A DNA stretch of 64,000 nt from Leishmania donovani (GCF_000227135.1 NC_018249.1:582291-646290), one strand, 5' to 3'; positions 9,184-19,320 are shown, counted from the first letter of the stretch. The notes: generated by a model from the sequence alone, not told the origin. Numbers and translations are program-made.

Positions 9184-9519
9184 GTCAGCCGCAACTGCAG
9201 CGCGAAGGCGCTGAAGGATGCGCTGGCCTCGTCGAAGGCGCTGGAGAAGTACGCGAAGACGCGCACTGCTGCGCGCGTGGAGGCGAAGAAGGCGTGCGCC
9301 GCGTCGACGGACTTCGAGCGCTACCAGCTGCGCGTTGCGCGCCGTTCTCGCGCGCACTGGGCGCGCAAGGTGTTCGACGAGAAGGACGCGAAGACGCCCG
9401 TGTCGTGGCACAAGGTTGCGCTGAAGAAGATGCAGAAGAAGGCCGCAAAGATGGACTCGACCGAGGGCGCTAAGAGGCGCATGCAGAAGGCGATCGCTGC
9501 CCGCAAGGCGAAAAAGTAA
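9184..9519 (+). CDS. RPL14: 60S ribosomal protein L14, 3' part, probably an assembly duplicate of copy 1
   Basis: The sequence resumes exactly at codon 65 of L14 (Val-Ser-Arg-Asn-Cys) and runs in frame to the stop. It is identical to 8660-8995 with a constant offset of 524. Downstream it departs from the other copies after the motif CGTGATTTT and enters a unique 3' flank. Either a tandem second gene lost its 5' part in the gap, or this is the true 3' end of copy 1 and the sequence at 9000-9084 was borrowed from the 18.8-kb copy. The second reading is more economical. Confidence 0.7.
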   Translation, partial: VSRNCSAKALKDALASSKALEKYAKTRTAARVEAKKACAASTDFERYQLRVARRSRAHWARKVFDEKDAKTPVSWHKVALKKMQKKAAKMDSTEGAKRRMQKAIAARKAKK

Positions 9520-10123
9520 GGCCACACCCTCACTTCGCTTGTTTCGTGATTTTTCGTGGGAGTCGGTGGCCCTACCACCGGTCTTTCATTGGCTTATTTC
9601 TATCCGGTCTGAAAGAGGTACAAAGGCGAACGCATTGTAGTGAGTAATGGTGTCGCAAAGGGTGATATGAGTGGGGCCTATGTACATCCCTCAGAGTCCA
9701 CGAGGGCGGGCGTATGTGGAAGTTGTTTGCGGCATCTGTGAGTGCTCGCGTGTGCCGCGGTGCGTCGGTGGCACTTGTTCGATTCCCCAGGCACGCACGC
9801 GGGAGCTGTCGATGTGGAGCGATGAAACGCCTACGAGAATCGTCGTGTGTCTCCGCCTTGACTTTTGCCTGTGGAGTCTTCGTGCGCACGTTGCAGTTGT
9901 GACCGGATGATGCAAACCGCAGCAAGTTTGACAGTCATTTGTGGGTGGCTTCTTCAAGGACCCTCTCGCTTTCTCTCTTCCTCGCTTATCTTCTTTCGCA
10001 TTGCACAGTCGTTTCCACGTGGAGGGGTAGTGCTTTCACTGCTTCTTGGGGAGAGTCACAGGCGTACATATGTACACATACGCACTCTGTCGTTGTGTTT
10101 GAGAAGGAAGTGGCAGAGGAAAA
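9520..10123 (+). other. Intergenic spacer before the kinase gene
   Basis: I see no convincing gene here. A C/T tract at 9961-9999 ends in an AG at 10007-10008, a likely trans-splice acceptor 115 bases before the ATG at 10124. Confidence 0.55.
10007..10008 (+). promoter_or_regulatory. Predicted spliced-leader acceptor for dephospho-CoA kinase
   Basis: A clear polypyrimidine tract (9961-10000) is followed by the first AG, in GCACAG. The 5' UTR would be about 115 bases. Confidence 0.55.
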
Positions 10124-10858
10124 ATGATTCTTATCGGCCTGACGGGCGGAATTGCCTGCGGCAAGTCATCTGTGTCGCGAATACTGCGAGACGAGTTTCA
10201 CATCGAAGTCATCGATGCCGACCTTGTCGTGCGTGAGCTGCAGGCCCCGAATTCTGCGTGCACTCGACGAATTGCAGCGCGGTGGCCCCTCTGTGTGCAT
10301 CCAGAGACTGGGGAGCTGAACCGCGCAGAATTAGGCAAGGTCGTCTTCAGCGATGCACAAGCTCGACGGGAGCTAGGAAAGATAATGAACCCCGCGATCT
10401 TCAAGGCCATTCTGAAGCGCATTGCCGCCGCGTGGTGGCGTGACCTTTGGCGCAGTGGCGCCGCCTCGTCGCCATCCATTGTGGTGTTGGACGCGCCTAC
10501 ATTGTTCGAAACCAAAACGTTCATGTACTTTGTCAGCGCCTCCGTCGTGGTGAGCTGCTCAGAGCAGCGTCAGATCGAGCGACTGCGCAGCCGAGACGGT
10601 TTCTCGAAAAAGGAGGCGCTGCAGCGTATCGGTAGCCAGATGTCTCTCGAGGCAAAGCGTCGGCTTGCCGACTACATTATCGAGAACGACTGCGCAGACG
10701 ACTTGGACGCGCTTCGCGGAGTTGTGTGCGCGTGTGTTGCGTGGATGTCGCGGCAGTCAAACAAGCGGCTCACGTACATGTTTGGCACCGTGGCTGCTGC
10801 TGCGGTTGGTGTGGCGGCCGCCGTGGGCTACGCTGGTTACCGACTACTGCTAGCGTGA
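10124..10858 (+). CDS. Dephospho-CoA kinase with C-terminal membrane anchor
   Basis: This 244-aa enzyme (CoaE family) phosphorylates the ribose 3'-OH of dephospho-CoA, the last step of coenzyme A synthesis. The P-loop GLTGGIACGKSS sits at residues 5-16 (Lys14, Ser15). It is followed by the family motif IDADLVVREL, by VLDAPTLFE, and by the RDGFSKKEALQRIGSQMSLE region of the lid/substrate site. Bacterial CoaE is about 200 aa. Here the catalytic part ends near residue 210, and a hydrophobic Ala/Val/Gly-rich segment (about 219-244) closes the protein, a layout typical of tail-anchored proteins. An organelle outer-membrane location is plausible but inferred. The start is the first ATG, immediately before the P-loop strand, so there is no N-terminal targeting sequence. 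Confidence 0.93.
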   Translation: MILIGLTGGIACGKSSVSRILRDEFHIEVIDADLVVRELQAPNSACTRRIAARWPLCVHPETGELNRAELGKVVFSDAQARRELGKIMNPAIFKAILKRIAAAWWRDLWRSGAASSPSIVVLDAPTLFETKTFMYFVSASVVVSCSEQRQIERLRSRDGFSKKEALQRIGSQMSLEAKRRLADYIIENDCADDLDALRGVVCACVAWMSRQSNKRLTYMFGTVAAAAVGVAAAVGYAGYRLLLA

Positions 10859-11547
10859 GGGGTTGTGCTTGTTTTATTATCATGCTTGCGTGGAGGTACC
10901 TGCCCTCCGTGTAGGGAGAAGCGTTTCAGCTGTCATCAAGGAGACAGTTCTGACCCCCCCCCCCTTGACGGGGCTAGGAGAACAGTCTCTGCACTGTGCA
11001 TACTGGGCGCTCTCTTTCACATGCATGAGGGAAAACAAACATCGACTCGAAACTACAACGTACCTCTTTTTTATTGCTTAGCAAGGGCATAACTCAGTCT
11101 TGTCGCAGCCATAATTCGAGACGCTAAGCTAGCTGTGTGCCACGTACGTGCCCTTAATGCGCGCGCGGCTCTTGGTGCAGTCGATTTCACGCAGAGAAAG
11201 ATGGATAAGACAGATGCTACCCTGCTGCAGTCGGTATGCGGCGCATGAAAAGATTTATGTAGACGTCTTGTCTTCCTCGCTCTTAGCTCAGTCATTCTCG
11301 CTTTTCTTTTTCTACGCTGAGGCTTGTGCTTGTGTGTGTCTGTGTGGATATATGTGTTTCTCTCTACATCTGTACTCTCTACGCCACCATAACACACTCC
11401 CATCGATCACCCTTTCACCGAAGCCGTCGCCATCAACACACAGGAGTGTCTCTATAGGCTTTCACAGCGAAAACGAATCTCTTTCCTTTTTTCCCCTCAT
11501 CCTCTTCCGCGAAACTGAAGCGATTCTCTCCGTTGCTGCGCCGCGGG
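10859..11547 (+). other. Intergenic spacer before AlaRS
   Basis: I see no gene here. There is a C run at about 10955-10965, and pyrimidine tracts at 11300-11318 and 11478-11509. The latter is followed by an AG at 11519-11520, 27 bases before the AlaRS ATG. Confidence 0.55.
11519..11520 (+). promoter_or_regulatory. Predicted spliced-leader acceptor for AlaRS
   Basis: A T/C tract at 11478-11509 is followed by AG 11519-11520. An earlier acceptor at 11320-11321 is also possible. Confidence 0.45.
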
Positions 11548-14436
11548 ATGTCGTTCACCGAGTGGCCTGTGAGTAGGGTTCGCCAGGAGTTCGTCGACTA
11601 CTTCAAGAAGCAGGGCCACACATTTGTGCCCAGCAGCCCTGTCTGCCCGCACGATGACCCGACCCTGCTGTTCATCAATGCCGGCATGAATCAGTTCAAG
11701 GCGCTCTTTTTGGGGACCGCTGACCCCAACACTGACTTTGGCCGTCTGAAGCGCGCTGCCAACTCGCAGATGTGCATTCGCGCTGGTGGCAAGCACAACG
11801 ACTTGGAGGATGTCGGTCGCGACACGTACCACCATACCTTTTTCGAGATGCTAGGATCATGGTCCTTTGGCGACTACTTCAAGAAAGAGGCCATCCAGTG
11901 GGCCTGGGAGCTCCTGACAGAGGTGTACAAGCTGCCTAAGGATCAGCTCTACGTGACCTACTTTGAGGGGGACGAAAATAACGGACTGGACCCGGATCTG
12001 GAGGCGAAGGAGCTGTGGGGCCAGTTTCTCCCAGAGAGCCAGATCGTCCCCGGCAACGCCAAGGACAACTTTTGGGAGATGGGTGACACTGGCCCGTGCG
12101 GTCCGTGCTCGGAGGTTCACTTTGACCGTATCGGTGGACGCAACGCTGCTAGCCTCGTCAACAAGGACGATCCGATGGTGGTGGAGATCTGGAATCTGGT
12201 GTTTATGCAGTTCGAGCGTCGCGCTGGTGGCTCCCTCACCCCGCTGCCGCAGAAGCACATAGACACCGGCATGGGTCTGGAGCGCCTCACTTCTATTCTG
12301 CAGGGTGTCAAGTCCAACTATGACACAGATGCGTGGATTCCTCTCTTTGAGGCCATCCAGACTGCGACCGGCTACCCCAAATCGTACGCGGAGATCCGCA
12401 ACGACCCCGACAGCGATGCCTTGGTGGCCTACCGCGTTGTCGCCGACCACATTCGCTGCCTGACGTCTGCCGTGGGCGATGGCGTCATGCCCGACTCCGT
12501 CGGCCGCGGCTTCGTGCTGCGTCGAATTATCCGCCGCGCTGTGCGCTACGGTGTGCAGTTCCTCGGTGCCAAGCCTGGCTTCTTCACGCAGCTGGTCGAC
12601 AGTGTGTGCACCTCCTTGGGCCCATTCTTCCCGCACCTGAAGGAACCTCGCAATATCCAGCGCATCAAGACGGTGCTGGCAGACGAGGAGCAGTCGTTCG
12701 CCAAGACATGGGAGATGGGGCTGAAGCATTTCAACCACGCCGTGAATGAGTGTCGAGCAAACAACTCTAAGGTGATTAGCGGCTCCGAGGCTTTTGTGCT
12801 TCACGACCGGTACGGGTTCCCGGTGGATCTGACGTGCCTGCTGGCTGAGAAGGACGGCATGACGGTGGACCTGGAGGGCTTCAACGCGGAGATGAAGGAG
12901 AGCAAGGTTAGCGCAGGTCGTGTGGCGGCCACCAAGACCTTCATTGACGCGTACCAGCTCGAGGAGCTCAAGACACGCGGTATTCCGCAGACCGATGACG
13001 CCGCGAAGTATGTCTGGGAGGACTCCACCGGCGACTTACTCGCTATCTTTGACAAGAAGAACAGCAAGTTCATCTCTCTTCTGGAGCCTGGCAACGACCT
13101 TGGAGCTGAGGGGGTCGGTATCATCCTGAGCACCACGAACTTTTACGCCGAGTCTGGCGGGCAGGTGTACGACACCGGCCGCCTGGTCGCGGCTAGCGAC
13201 AGTGTTTTCGAGGTGAAGAAAGTGTACAACGTGGCCGGCTACGTGGTGCATGTGGGCAACCTTAGCAAGGACTCTGCCTCCTCGATCCCCTCGTCCGCGG
13301 TGGTGCAGCTGCAGGTGGACTACGAGCGCCGCCTGCCGATTGCGGCAAACCATACCACGACGCACCAGCTGAACTGGGTACTGCGCCGTGTGCTGGGGGA
13401 GAAACCGGACAACTTCACAGAGGTGCAGCAGAAGGGCTCCCTCGTGACGGACGAGATGCTCCGCTTCGATTTCAGCTATAACACAAAGCTGTCGAACGAG
13501 GACCTTGTGCGCGTGGAGCGGCTACTGAACGAGAAGATCCAGGCGGGCCTGCCCGTCTACCGCGAGGAGGTGCCGCTGGAGGCTGCTAGCAAGATCAACG
13601 GTCTTCGCCATATGTTTGGCGAGAAGTACCCCGACCCCGTCAGCGTCATCTCCATCGGCACCCCAATCAACGAAATGCTGGCGAACCCCGAGAAAGAGGA
13701 GTGGCGTGATTACGCCGTCGAGTTCTGCGGCGGCACGCACCTGAAAAACCTCAAGGAAGCCGAAAAGGCGGTGATAATCTCAGAGGAGGCCCTCATGAAG
13801 GGCGTGCGCCGCGTGGTCGTGGCCACCAAGTCGGAGGCTGACAAGGTCATCAAGGCTGGAGCTGTTCTGAAGGGACAATACGATGAGCTGATGAAAAAGG
13901 AGGCGACGGCGACCAGCGTCAAGGCGCTTTCAGTGCTGAACAAGAAGGTAGGTGACAGCTGTATTCCGCTGGTGCTCAAGAACGAGATGCGCGACAACAT
14001 CGACGCGGCCATCAAGCGGATGAACGCGACCCTCAAGTCGCAGGCTGCAGAGGCAAGGGATAAAGCTGCAGAAGCAGGCAAGGCCCTCGGTGCGTCGTAT
14101 GACGCTGCCGCCGCGCCATTCCTCGTACACCAGATGACCGAATTCGGCGCGGAGCGTGAGGCACTGCAGGCGTTTTCCGACGGCTTCACCAGCACCGTGA
14201 GCGGACCGGTCGGCGTCTTCCTCATCGGCAGCGACGACGAGAAGGCGCTCGCGATTGTGTCCATGCCGGCCGCTTTTGTGGAGAGGAAGATGAGCGCTGT
14301 CGCGTGGGCCAAGTCCTCCATTGGCAAGGGTGGCGGTAAGCCCAACGCCGCTCAGTCCGGCCTCCCCGCCAAGGACGTCGCTGCGGCTGCGGCGAAGGCC
14401 ATGGAAGAAGCAGAGAGGATGAAGGCGTCTCTGTAG
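11548..14436 (+). CDS. Alanyl-tRNA synthetase
   Basis: This 962-aa class II synthetase charges tRNA-Ala. The N-terminal catalytic core begins VRQEFVDYFKKQGHTFVPSS and contains NAGMNQFK, the HHTFFEMLGSWSFGDYFKKE motif 2 region and GMGLERL motif 3. The editing domain has the zinc-binding pair His602/His606 (HTTTH) and Cys727/His731 (CGGTH), so editing of mischarged Ser/Gly is probably intact. A coiled C-terminal C-Ala/DHHA1-like part follows. The first true ATG is at 11548. Upstream in-frame codons lack an ATG near the core, and no mitochondrial presequence is visible. Trypanosomatids import their mitochondrial tRNAs, and some of their synthetases serve both compartments, so dual use is possible but not shown. 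Length and motif spacing are normal. Confidence 0.97.
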   Translation: MSFTEWPVSRVRQEFVDYFKKQGHTFVPSSPVCPHDDPTLLFINAGMNQFKALFLGTADPNTDFGRLKRAANSQMCIRAGGKHNDLEDVGRDTYHHTFFEMLGSWSFGDYFKKEAIQWAWELLTEVYKLPKDQLYVTYFEGDENNGLDPDLEAKELWGQFLPESQIVPGNAKDNFWEMGDTGPCGPCSEVHFDRIGGRNAASLVNKDDPMVVEIWNLVFMQFERRAGGSLTPLPQKHIDTGMGLERLTSILQGVKSNYDTDAWIPLFEAIQTATGYPKSYAEIRNDPDSDALVAYRVVADHIRCLTSAVGDGVMPDSVGRGFVLRRIIRRAVRYGVQFLGAKPGFFTQLVDSVCTSLGPFFPHLKEPRNIQRIKTVLADEEQSFAKTWEMGLKHFNHAVNECRANNSKVISGSEAFVLHDRYGFPVDLTCLLAEKDGMTVDLEGFNAEMKESKVSAGRVAATKTFIDAYQLEELKTRGIPQTDDAAKYVWEDSTGDLLAIFDKKNSKFISLLEPGNDLGAEGVGIILSTTNFYAESGGQVYDTGRLVAASDSVFEVKKVYNVAGYVVHVGNLSKDSASSIPSSAVVQLQVDYERRLPIAANHTTTHQLNWVLRRVLGEKPDNFTEVQQKGSLVTDEMLRFDFSYNTKLSNEDLVRVERLLNEKIQAGLPVYREEVPLEAASKINGLRHMFGEKYPDPVSVISIGTPINEMLANPEKEEWRDYAVEFCGGTHLKNLKEAEKAVIISEEALMKGVRRVVVATKSEADKVIKAGAVLKGQYDELMKKEATATSVKALSVLNKKVGDSCIPLVLKNEMRDNIDAAIKRMNATLKSQAAEARDKAAEAGKALGASYDAAAAPFLVHQMTEFGAEREALQAFSDGFTSTVSGPVGVFLIGSDDEKALAIVSMPAAFVERKMSAVAWAKSSIGKGGGKPNAAQSGLPAKDVAAAAAKAMEEAERMKASL

Positions 14437-16528
14437 AGCGACATGGATGCTTTCCGTGCTGATAAATAAGTGCTCACGCCGTTCTTGGCACCGCGACAGT
14501 CCACGACGCCAGTGCGCTGGTGAGGAGAAGCACCTTGGCTGTGTGTGTTCATGCCTGCTTTGAGCGTTCTCTCCCAATAATATAACGATTTGCGCGCGCG
14601 AGACAGGAGACATGCATGTGCGCTCCTTTACATTTTCACAAACACACGCACACGCACACGCACGCATTTTTTCCTCTTCGGGGTCTCTCTTCCACCGAAT
14701 GCATCAAGGGACGCGAGCCAAGTCGGGAGGGGAGCACATCAGCTGTTGGGGTTGGGCGCCTAAGCACACTCTCTTTTTTTTTTTTGCACCGTTGCTGTCG
14801 TTGTTCTCGATCCACCCATTTCTCCATCTGAATACCTTTTCTTGTTCCCAAATCTCTGACGAACGTTCTCCATCAAAGTGATCGAATCGAGAAGGTGTGC
14901 GGGTGTCAGGCACCCACACCCGCACCCACACGTGCACACCCATACACTCGTAAGCAAACGGAGAACCACGTGCGTGGTGTGTTTCTGCGTGTGCACGTGT
15001 ATGTGGATGTGTATGTGAGAGAGGGCGTCTATATATGCGCGCGTCTGCGGCGAGCTAATTTTGAGGCGGAGAATTCCGTAAGGAGTGCCATTCCAGAGGA
15101 ACGCAAACAGAGAGGAGCGAACACACACAAAGGCGATGCCCTCTACCATAAAAGCGGCGGTGCAGTGTCAAGCGTGCACACGTTCGAGGCATTACCAGAG
15201 GGCTAGGGAGGTACGATGCGGCTGTGCACCCATTGCCAAGCTTCATTTGTTGTCTCCAACCCAGGGCCTTCCCTCCTCCCTCTCTCTCCGGCTGGCGCGA
15301 TGGCATGTGCAAATGACTCACAGGCTCGTGGTGTGATGGCTGCATCACATTACGTTGCATCCCTATCCTCATACGCGTAGTATGCTTTCTTCGTGTGGTA
15401 CCGTAGCGATGGAGCCCCTCAGGCTGCTCATGGTCGTTTTTGTGCGATGTGCTGCGGGGATCAATAGGGGCGAGACGCCCAACCAAGGTGTCTTTTCAGC
15501 ACGACTCGTCACCTCGCGTGCGTCTCGTCACCCGCCAAGTCCTTTCATCTTCTCTTCTTCGCATCGCCCTCTCTTTTGCCCCTCCTGATGGAACGCCGGC
15601 GCCGTGCTACCGGGTGCCTCACTTTGGCATTGCGGATCTTCTCTTTGCCTCCTGTGTTTTCCGCTCACGCACTATGTTGAAGGGGAAGCGAGGTGAGGAG
15701 GTACGACGCTTATCTTTCTAGTCAACAGCGGTACCGGTGCCTCTTCATCACCCTCGATTCCGTGAATAGGGAGTCGACCCACCTCTGTCATCACCACTAA
15801 CAGCACACACCTCCGCAGAGGGTATAGCTTTAAGCAAGTACACACACACACACACAATTACCACACGCAGTGCTCCATCGTACGTTGTCTCCATTTTTTC
15901 AGTTTATTTTTTTGTTGACGTGCTCAACAGCGTCGTCGGCTCTGCTCGTGTCTTTTCTCTTTCCTGTCAAGCCTTTCTGTGCGCCGTCTCGTTCTGTTTT
16001 CCCTTTCTCCCTCTGTCTCTATCCACCACTCTCCCCAAAAAGCGCTCCGAGGCACTGGCAGGTATCGTGTGTGTCTCCCCGTCTTAGGCGAAACTTGCGT
16101 GTGCGTATCACCAACCAGCGCACCACTTATTAGCGTGTGTGGCGCCGGATGTCTCGTATCTTCTACAGAGGCAGAGCACGAAGCAGAATAGAGAACGGCA
16201 GAGAGAGAAAAAAGAGGGGGAGGGGCAGTTGCTGTCTTCACAGTGTATATGCTGTTCTAACGCGCAGACGTGTGCACACACGAACACAAAAAGGCGCACA
16301 CCTACGTAATCACCGTGCTGAGGTTGCAGCAGCGAGTCACAGTTGTTTCCTTTGCAGTGTTAGCTGTTGGGCCCCACCACACGACCCACCCACGCATACA
16401 ATCAAACGCTTCGATAGCACACTGCCGTTCCTTTTCTGAACTCCCTCGGCTCATCCGTTGGGGAGGACTGCGCAGTAGGACAGAGACCCCACACCTTAGT
16501 CGCGCAAGTAGATTGCCCTCGCGGCGCT
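14437..16528 (+). other. Intergenic spacer (2.1 kb)
   Basis: There is no convincing gene. The stretch holds CA/GT microsatellites (14638-14668, 14918-15020, 15839-15856) and several pyrimidine tracts typical of trypanosomatid spacers. It should contain the AlaRS 3' UTR and the acceptor for the next gene. Confidence 0.5.
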
Positions 16529-18379
16529 ATGTCTGTATCCGCGTCCTCCTCGAGGGCCGCCGCTGCGTCGTCTGGAACCCTCGATGCCACGGCTACCCCA
16601 CACACCACCGACGCTGCGAAGGAGACGTTCAAGCTTCTGGTGTGGCGTCTCGTTCTGGTTGACACAGCCGAAGACAGCTCGCAGTGGTCTTCGCGGGCGA
16701 AGCAGCAGTGGGGCGGCGGCAAGCCCCTCTTCGTGTCCGTTAGTAACAAATTCAAGGAGCATGGCAGCACCTCGTCGCAGAAGCTGGTGTTTGGTAATCC
16801 ACAGCAGTCGCAGCAGCAGTCGTGGAGCGGGATCGAATGGCGAGAGAGCAATATTATACCAGTGCCGCTGGATGATGATCCTGTGCTGATGATCGAGGTT
16901 GGCGTGCTCCGGCATGGCAAGAAAAATGTGCTGGGGCTTGGTATAATCAACACGCAGTCGATGCTGGCGGAGAGCCGCCAGTACACCAAGTTCACCGTTC
17001 ATGTGCTGCCGACTCACACTTCGATTGACGCCTTCACAGTGCACGCGGTGGCAGAGGTGGAGATCCACAGCAGCCTGCTCCACGAGTCACCCGATCTCAA
17101 CTTCACCCCGCTAGAGTACAACTACGGGACCGTGCGAGTATCCACTGTGGACTTTTACTACCCGTCTTTCTTTCTCACGGGGACGGGTGAGTATATTGTC
17201 TCCAACGTGCTGTGCGCGATGAACATGACAGAGTTCAGCTCCCTGGCTATGCAGCTGGTTCCGTTGCACTCGGCTGCCAGCTACATTGCCACGGAGCCGT
17301 CTCAGGTGATTACGGTGCGGCCGCAGCAGCGCGTGTACTTTAGTGCTACCTGGAATCTGACTAACCGAGCCTGCATGAAGACGCTGGAAATGCAACTCAG
17401 GGTGAACGGCTCACAGAAGCCGTCGGCACCAGTTCTGATAAAGGTTCACAATCAGGTCCCACAGACGTCAGGCAACACAGACCTGCCCTTCCACTACTGG
17501 GTGAACACCACCTGCATCACAAATCGACAAATGCTGCCGTCGCAGGAGTTACCCCTCATCCATGCCGTTCTTCCAGTGTACCGCTTTATTAGTCGCAGCG
17601 CCCCCATCAACCAAACAGAGGGCATGATCGTGGCGTTCGACAAAGACAAGGGCGAGCATGTGCTGGTGCGAGCGAACGGCGTGCCAGTGACAATGGGCAA
17701 GCTTTACGGAACTGGCCATCATCAGCAACGACAATCGCCGCAGCGCCTGTCTTTGCAGAAAGCAGGCATCAGTGCCTCCGCGCTGAGCAGAGTGGAAAGT
17801 ATGGACCTCAACGCTGTCAGCGACTTGACATCTCCGTTCGGCTTTGACACGAACGCTTCCTTCGTTGTGCGCGATAGCCGCGTCAGAAACCCATTCCCGT
17901 CGCGCGGGCCGCTGCTGAATCTCTCACAGAAGACGTGTTTGTGCACCATTGCTCTTGGGCTGATTCGCGGGTTTCCCATGGTGTACGAGGCCACCACCGG
18001 CCTGTCTCCATCCTTCCAAGTGAGTGTGACGCTGCTGGATCAGCGCGGGTGGCAGATTGTGCATGGTGAAACTCTCCCCAGCTACCATAGCGCCAGCGGC
18101 AGCCTGCGATGGGCGGAGCAGCTGGTCCTGCGGAAGTGGCCAGGAGCGACGTCGCAGCAATTTGTTCGCCTCAATCTGACCGAGGTGCGGCCCCGCGACG
18201 GGGACGAGACGCCGATCGGCGCTGGTCTCATCTCCCTCCCCAGCATGCAGCGCCTATACACACAGAACCCGCTGAGCGTCGCCTTCTATGTGTACGAGAC
18301 GTACTCCTTGTACGATCAGCTGAACTCGTCATCCCTGTTAATGAAAGACGTCAACGTGATGTTCTCGGAGCTGCGCTGA
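16529..18379 (+). CDS. Conserved hypothetical protein, long paralogue of the 497-aa protein
   Basis: This 616-aa protein is not a family I can name. Strand-rich segments suggest at least three beta-domains: about residues 25-190, 195-355 and 470-605. The first two align by eye with the protein at 4975-6468 (shared YP/FP-S-FLTG-YIV-NVLCA, a following YFSATW/YFTCTW, and YWVN/FFVN near residue 325). They lack the long Ala/Pro/Ser linker of the paralogue. The third region (SFQVSVTLLDQRGW onward) is absent from the paralogue and recalls a C2-like sandwich, but I cannot confirm this. There is no membrane segment. The gene lies 414 bases upstream of an L14 gene, repeating the arrangement at the left of the window. 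The start at 16529 is the first in-frame ATG. Confidence 0.8.
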   Translation: MSVSASSSRAAAASSGTLDATATPHTTDAAKETFKLLVWRLVLVDTAEDSSQWSSRAKQQWGGGKPLFVSVSNKFKEHGSTSSQKLVFGNPQQSQQQSWSGIEWRESNIIPVPLDDDPVLMIEVGVLRHGKKNVLGLGIINTQSMLAESRQYTKFTVHVLPTHTSIDAFTVHAVAEVEIHSSLLHESPDLNFTPLEYNYGTVRVSTVDFYYPSFFLTGTGEYIVSNVLCAMNMTEFSSLAMQLVPLHSAASYIATEPSQVITVRPQQRVYFSATWNLTNRACMKTLEMQLRVNGSQKPSAPVLIKVHNQVPQTSGNTDLPFHYWVNTTCITNRQMLPSQELPLIHAVLPVYRFISRSAPINQTEGMIVAFDKDKGEHVLVRANGVPVTMGKLYGTGHHQQRQSPQRLSLQKAGISASALSRVESMDLNAVSDLTSPFGFDTNASFVVRDSRVRNPFPSRGPLLNLSQKTCLCTIALGLIRGFPMVYEATTGLSPSFQVSVTLLDQRGWQIVHGETLPSYHSASGSLRWAEQLVLRKWPGATSQQFVRLNLTEVRPRDGDETPIGAGLISLPSMQRLYTQNPLSVAFYVYETYSLYDQLNSSSLLMKDVNVMFSELR

Positions 18380-18793
18380 CAATAGAGACGTGCCTCTGCG
18401 CCGTGACGTCGTATTGCTTTCTTCCTCGCTCTTCGTTTTGTTTGCCCGAGATGGTCCACTGTGACACCCCGACAATCATGAGCACCACTCTCTCCCTCGC
18501 TCTACTTTGTTACTCCACCATGGATGCCATTGTGCAACGCTGAGCCGTGCCAGCCCTACCTCAGCGCGTATGGTAGTGTGCCTGCTTCTCCGTCTTGACG
18601 TCAGCAGGCGCAGCATCTGATGCTTCGCTGCCGACTCCTCTGCGTCGACTCGCCCGGTGCTCTGCCGCCTCGCTCTATCTCCCTCTCCTCCTCTGTGCTT
18701 CGCCTCCCCACTCACACAAACACACACACTGACGCATACGCTGTCCCGCTCTCGCCTTTGCTGTCTTGTGCGCAGGGTATCGCATTGTGCATA
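18380..18793 (+). other. Spacer before L14 copy at 18.8 kb
   Basis: The first ~210 bases are unique. From about 18594 the sequence equals that upstream of the 8.5-kb L14 copy (offset 10326), including the splice acceptor at 18774-18775. Confidence 0.7.
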
Positions 18794-19320
18794 ATGGTCA
18801 AGTCCCACTACATCTGCGCGGGCCGCCTGGTNNNNNNNNNNNNNNNNNNNNNNNNNNNNNNNNNNNNNNNNNNNNNNNNNNNNNNNNNNNNNNNNNNNNN
18901 NNNNNNNNNNNNNNNNNNNNNNNNNNNNNNNNNNNNNNNNNNNNNNNNNNNNNNNNNNNNNNNNNNNNNNNNNNNNNNNNNNNNNNNNNNNNNNNNNNNN
19001 NNNNNNNNNNNNNNNNNNNNNNNNNNNNNNNNNNNNNNNNNNNNNNNNNNNNNNNNNNNNNNNNNNNNNNNNNNNNNNNNNNNNNNNNNNNNNNNNNNNN
19101 NNNNNNNACGGACTTCGAGCGCTACCAGCTGCGCGTTGCGCGCCGTTCTCGCGCGCACTGGGCGCGCAAGGTGTTCGACGAGAAGGACGCGAAGACGCCC
19201 GTGTCGTGGCACAAGGTTGCGCTGAAGAAGATGCAGAAGAAGGCCGCAAAGATGGACTCGACCGAGGGCGCTAAGAGGCGCATGCAGAAGGCGATCGCTG
19301 CCCGCAAGGCGAAAAAGTAA
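18794..19320 (+). CDS. RPL14: 60S ribosomal protein L14, copy at 18.8 kb (internal gap)
   Basis: The gene starts with the same ATG context and residues as copy 1 (MVKSHYICAGRLV). It is interrupted by 276 N and resumes in the TDFERYQLRVARRSRAH region through to the stop. All sequenced parts are identical to copy 1. Copy 1 has 277 bases in the interval, so the gap is one base short and the two halves appear out of frame. That is a gap-size artefact, not evidence of a pseudogene. This is the second of two L14 genes, each preceded by a paralogous beta-rich protein gene. Confidence 0.88.
18832..19107. other. Assembly gap (276 N) within L14
   Basis: By comparison with 8506-8782 the missing sequence should be 277 bases, so the estimate is one base short. 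Confidence 0.95.

Noticed and set aside
9776..9796. A tRNA B-box-like sequence (GTTCGATTCC)
   Set aside because: The T-arm stem does not pair beyond one base, and no A box or acceptor stem is found at the right distance.
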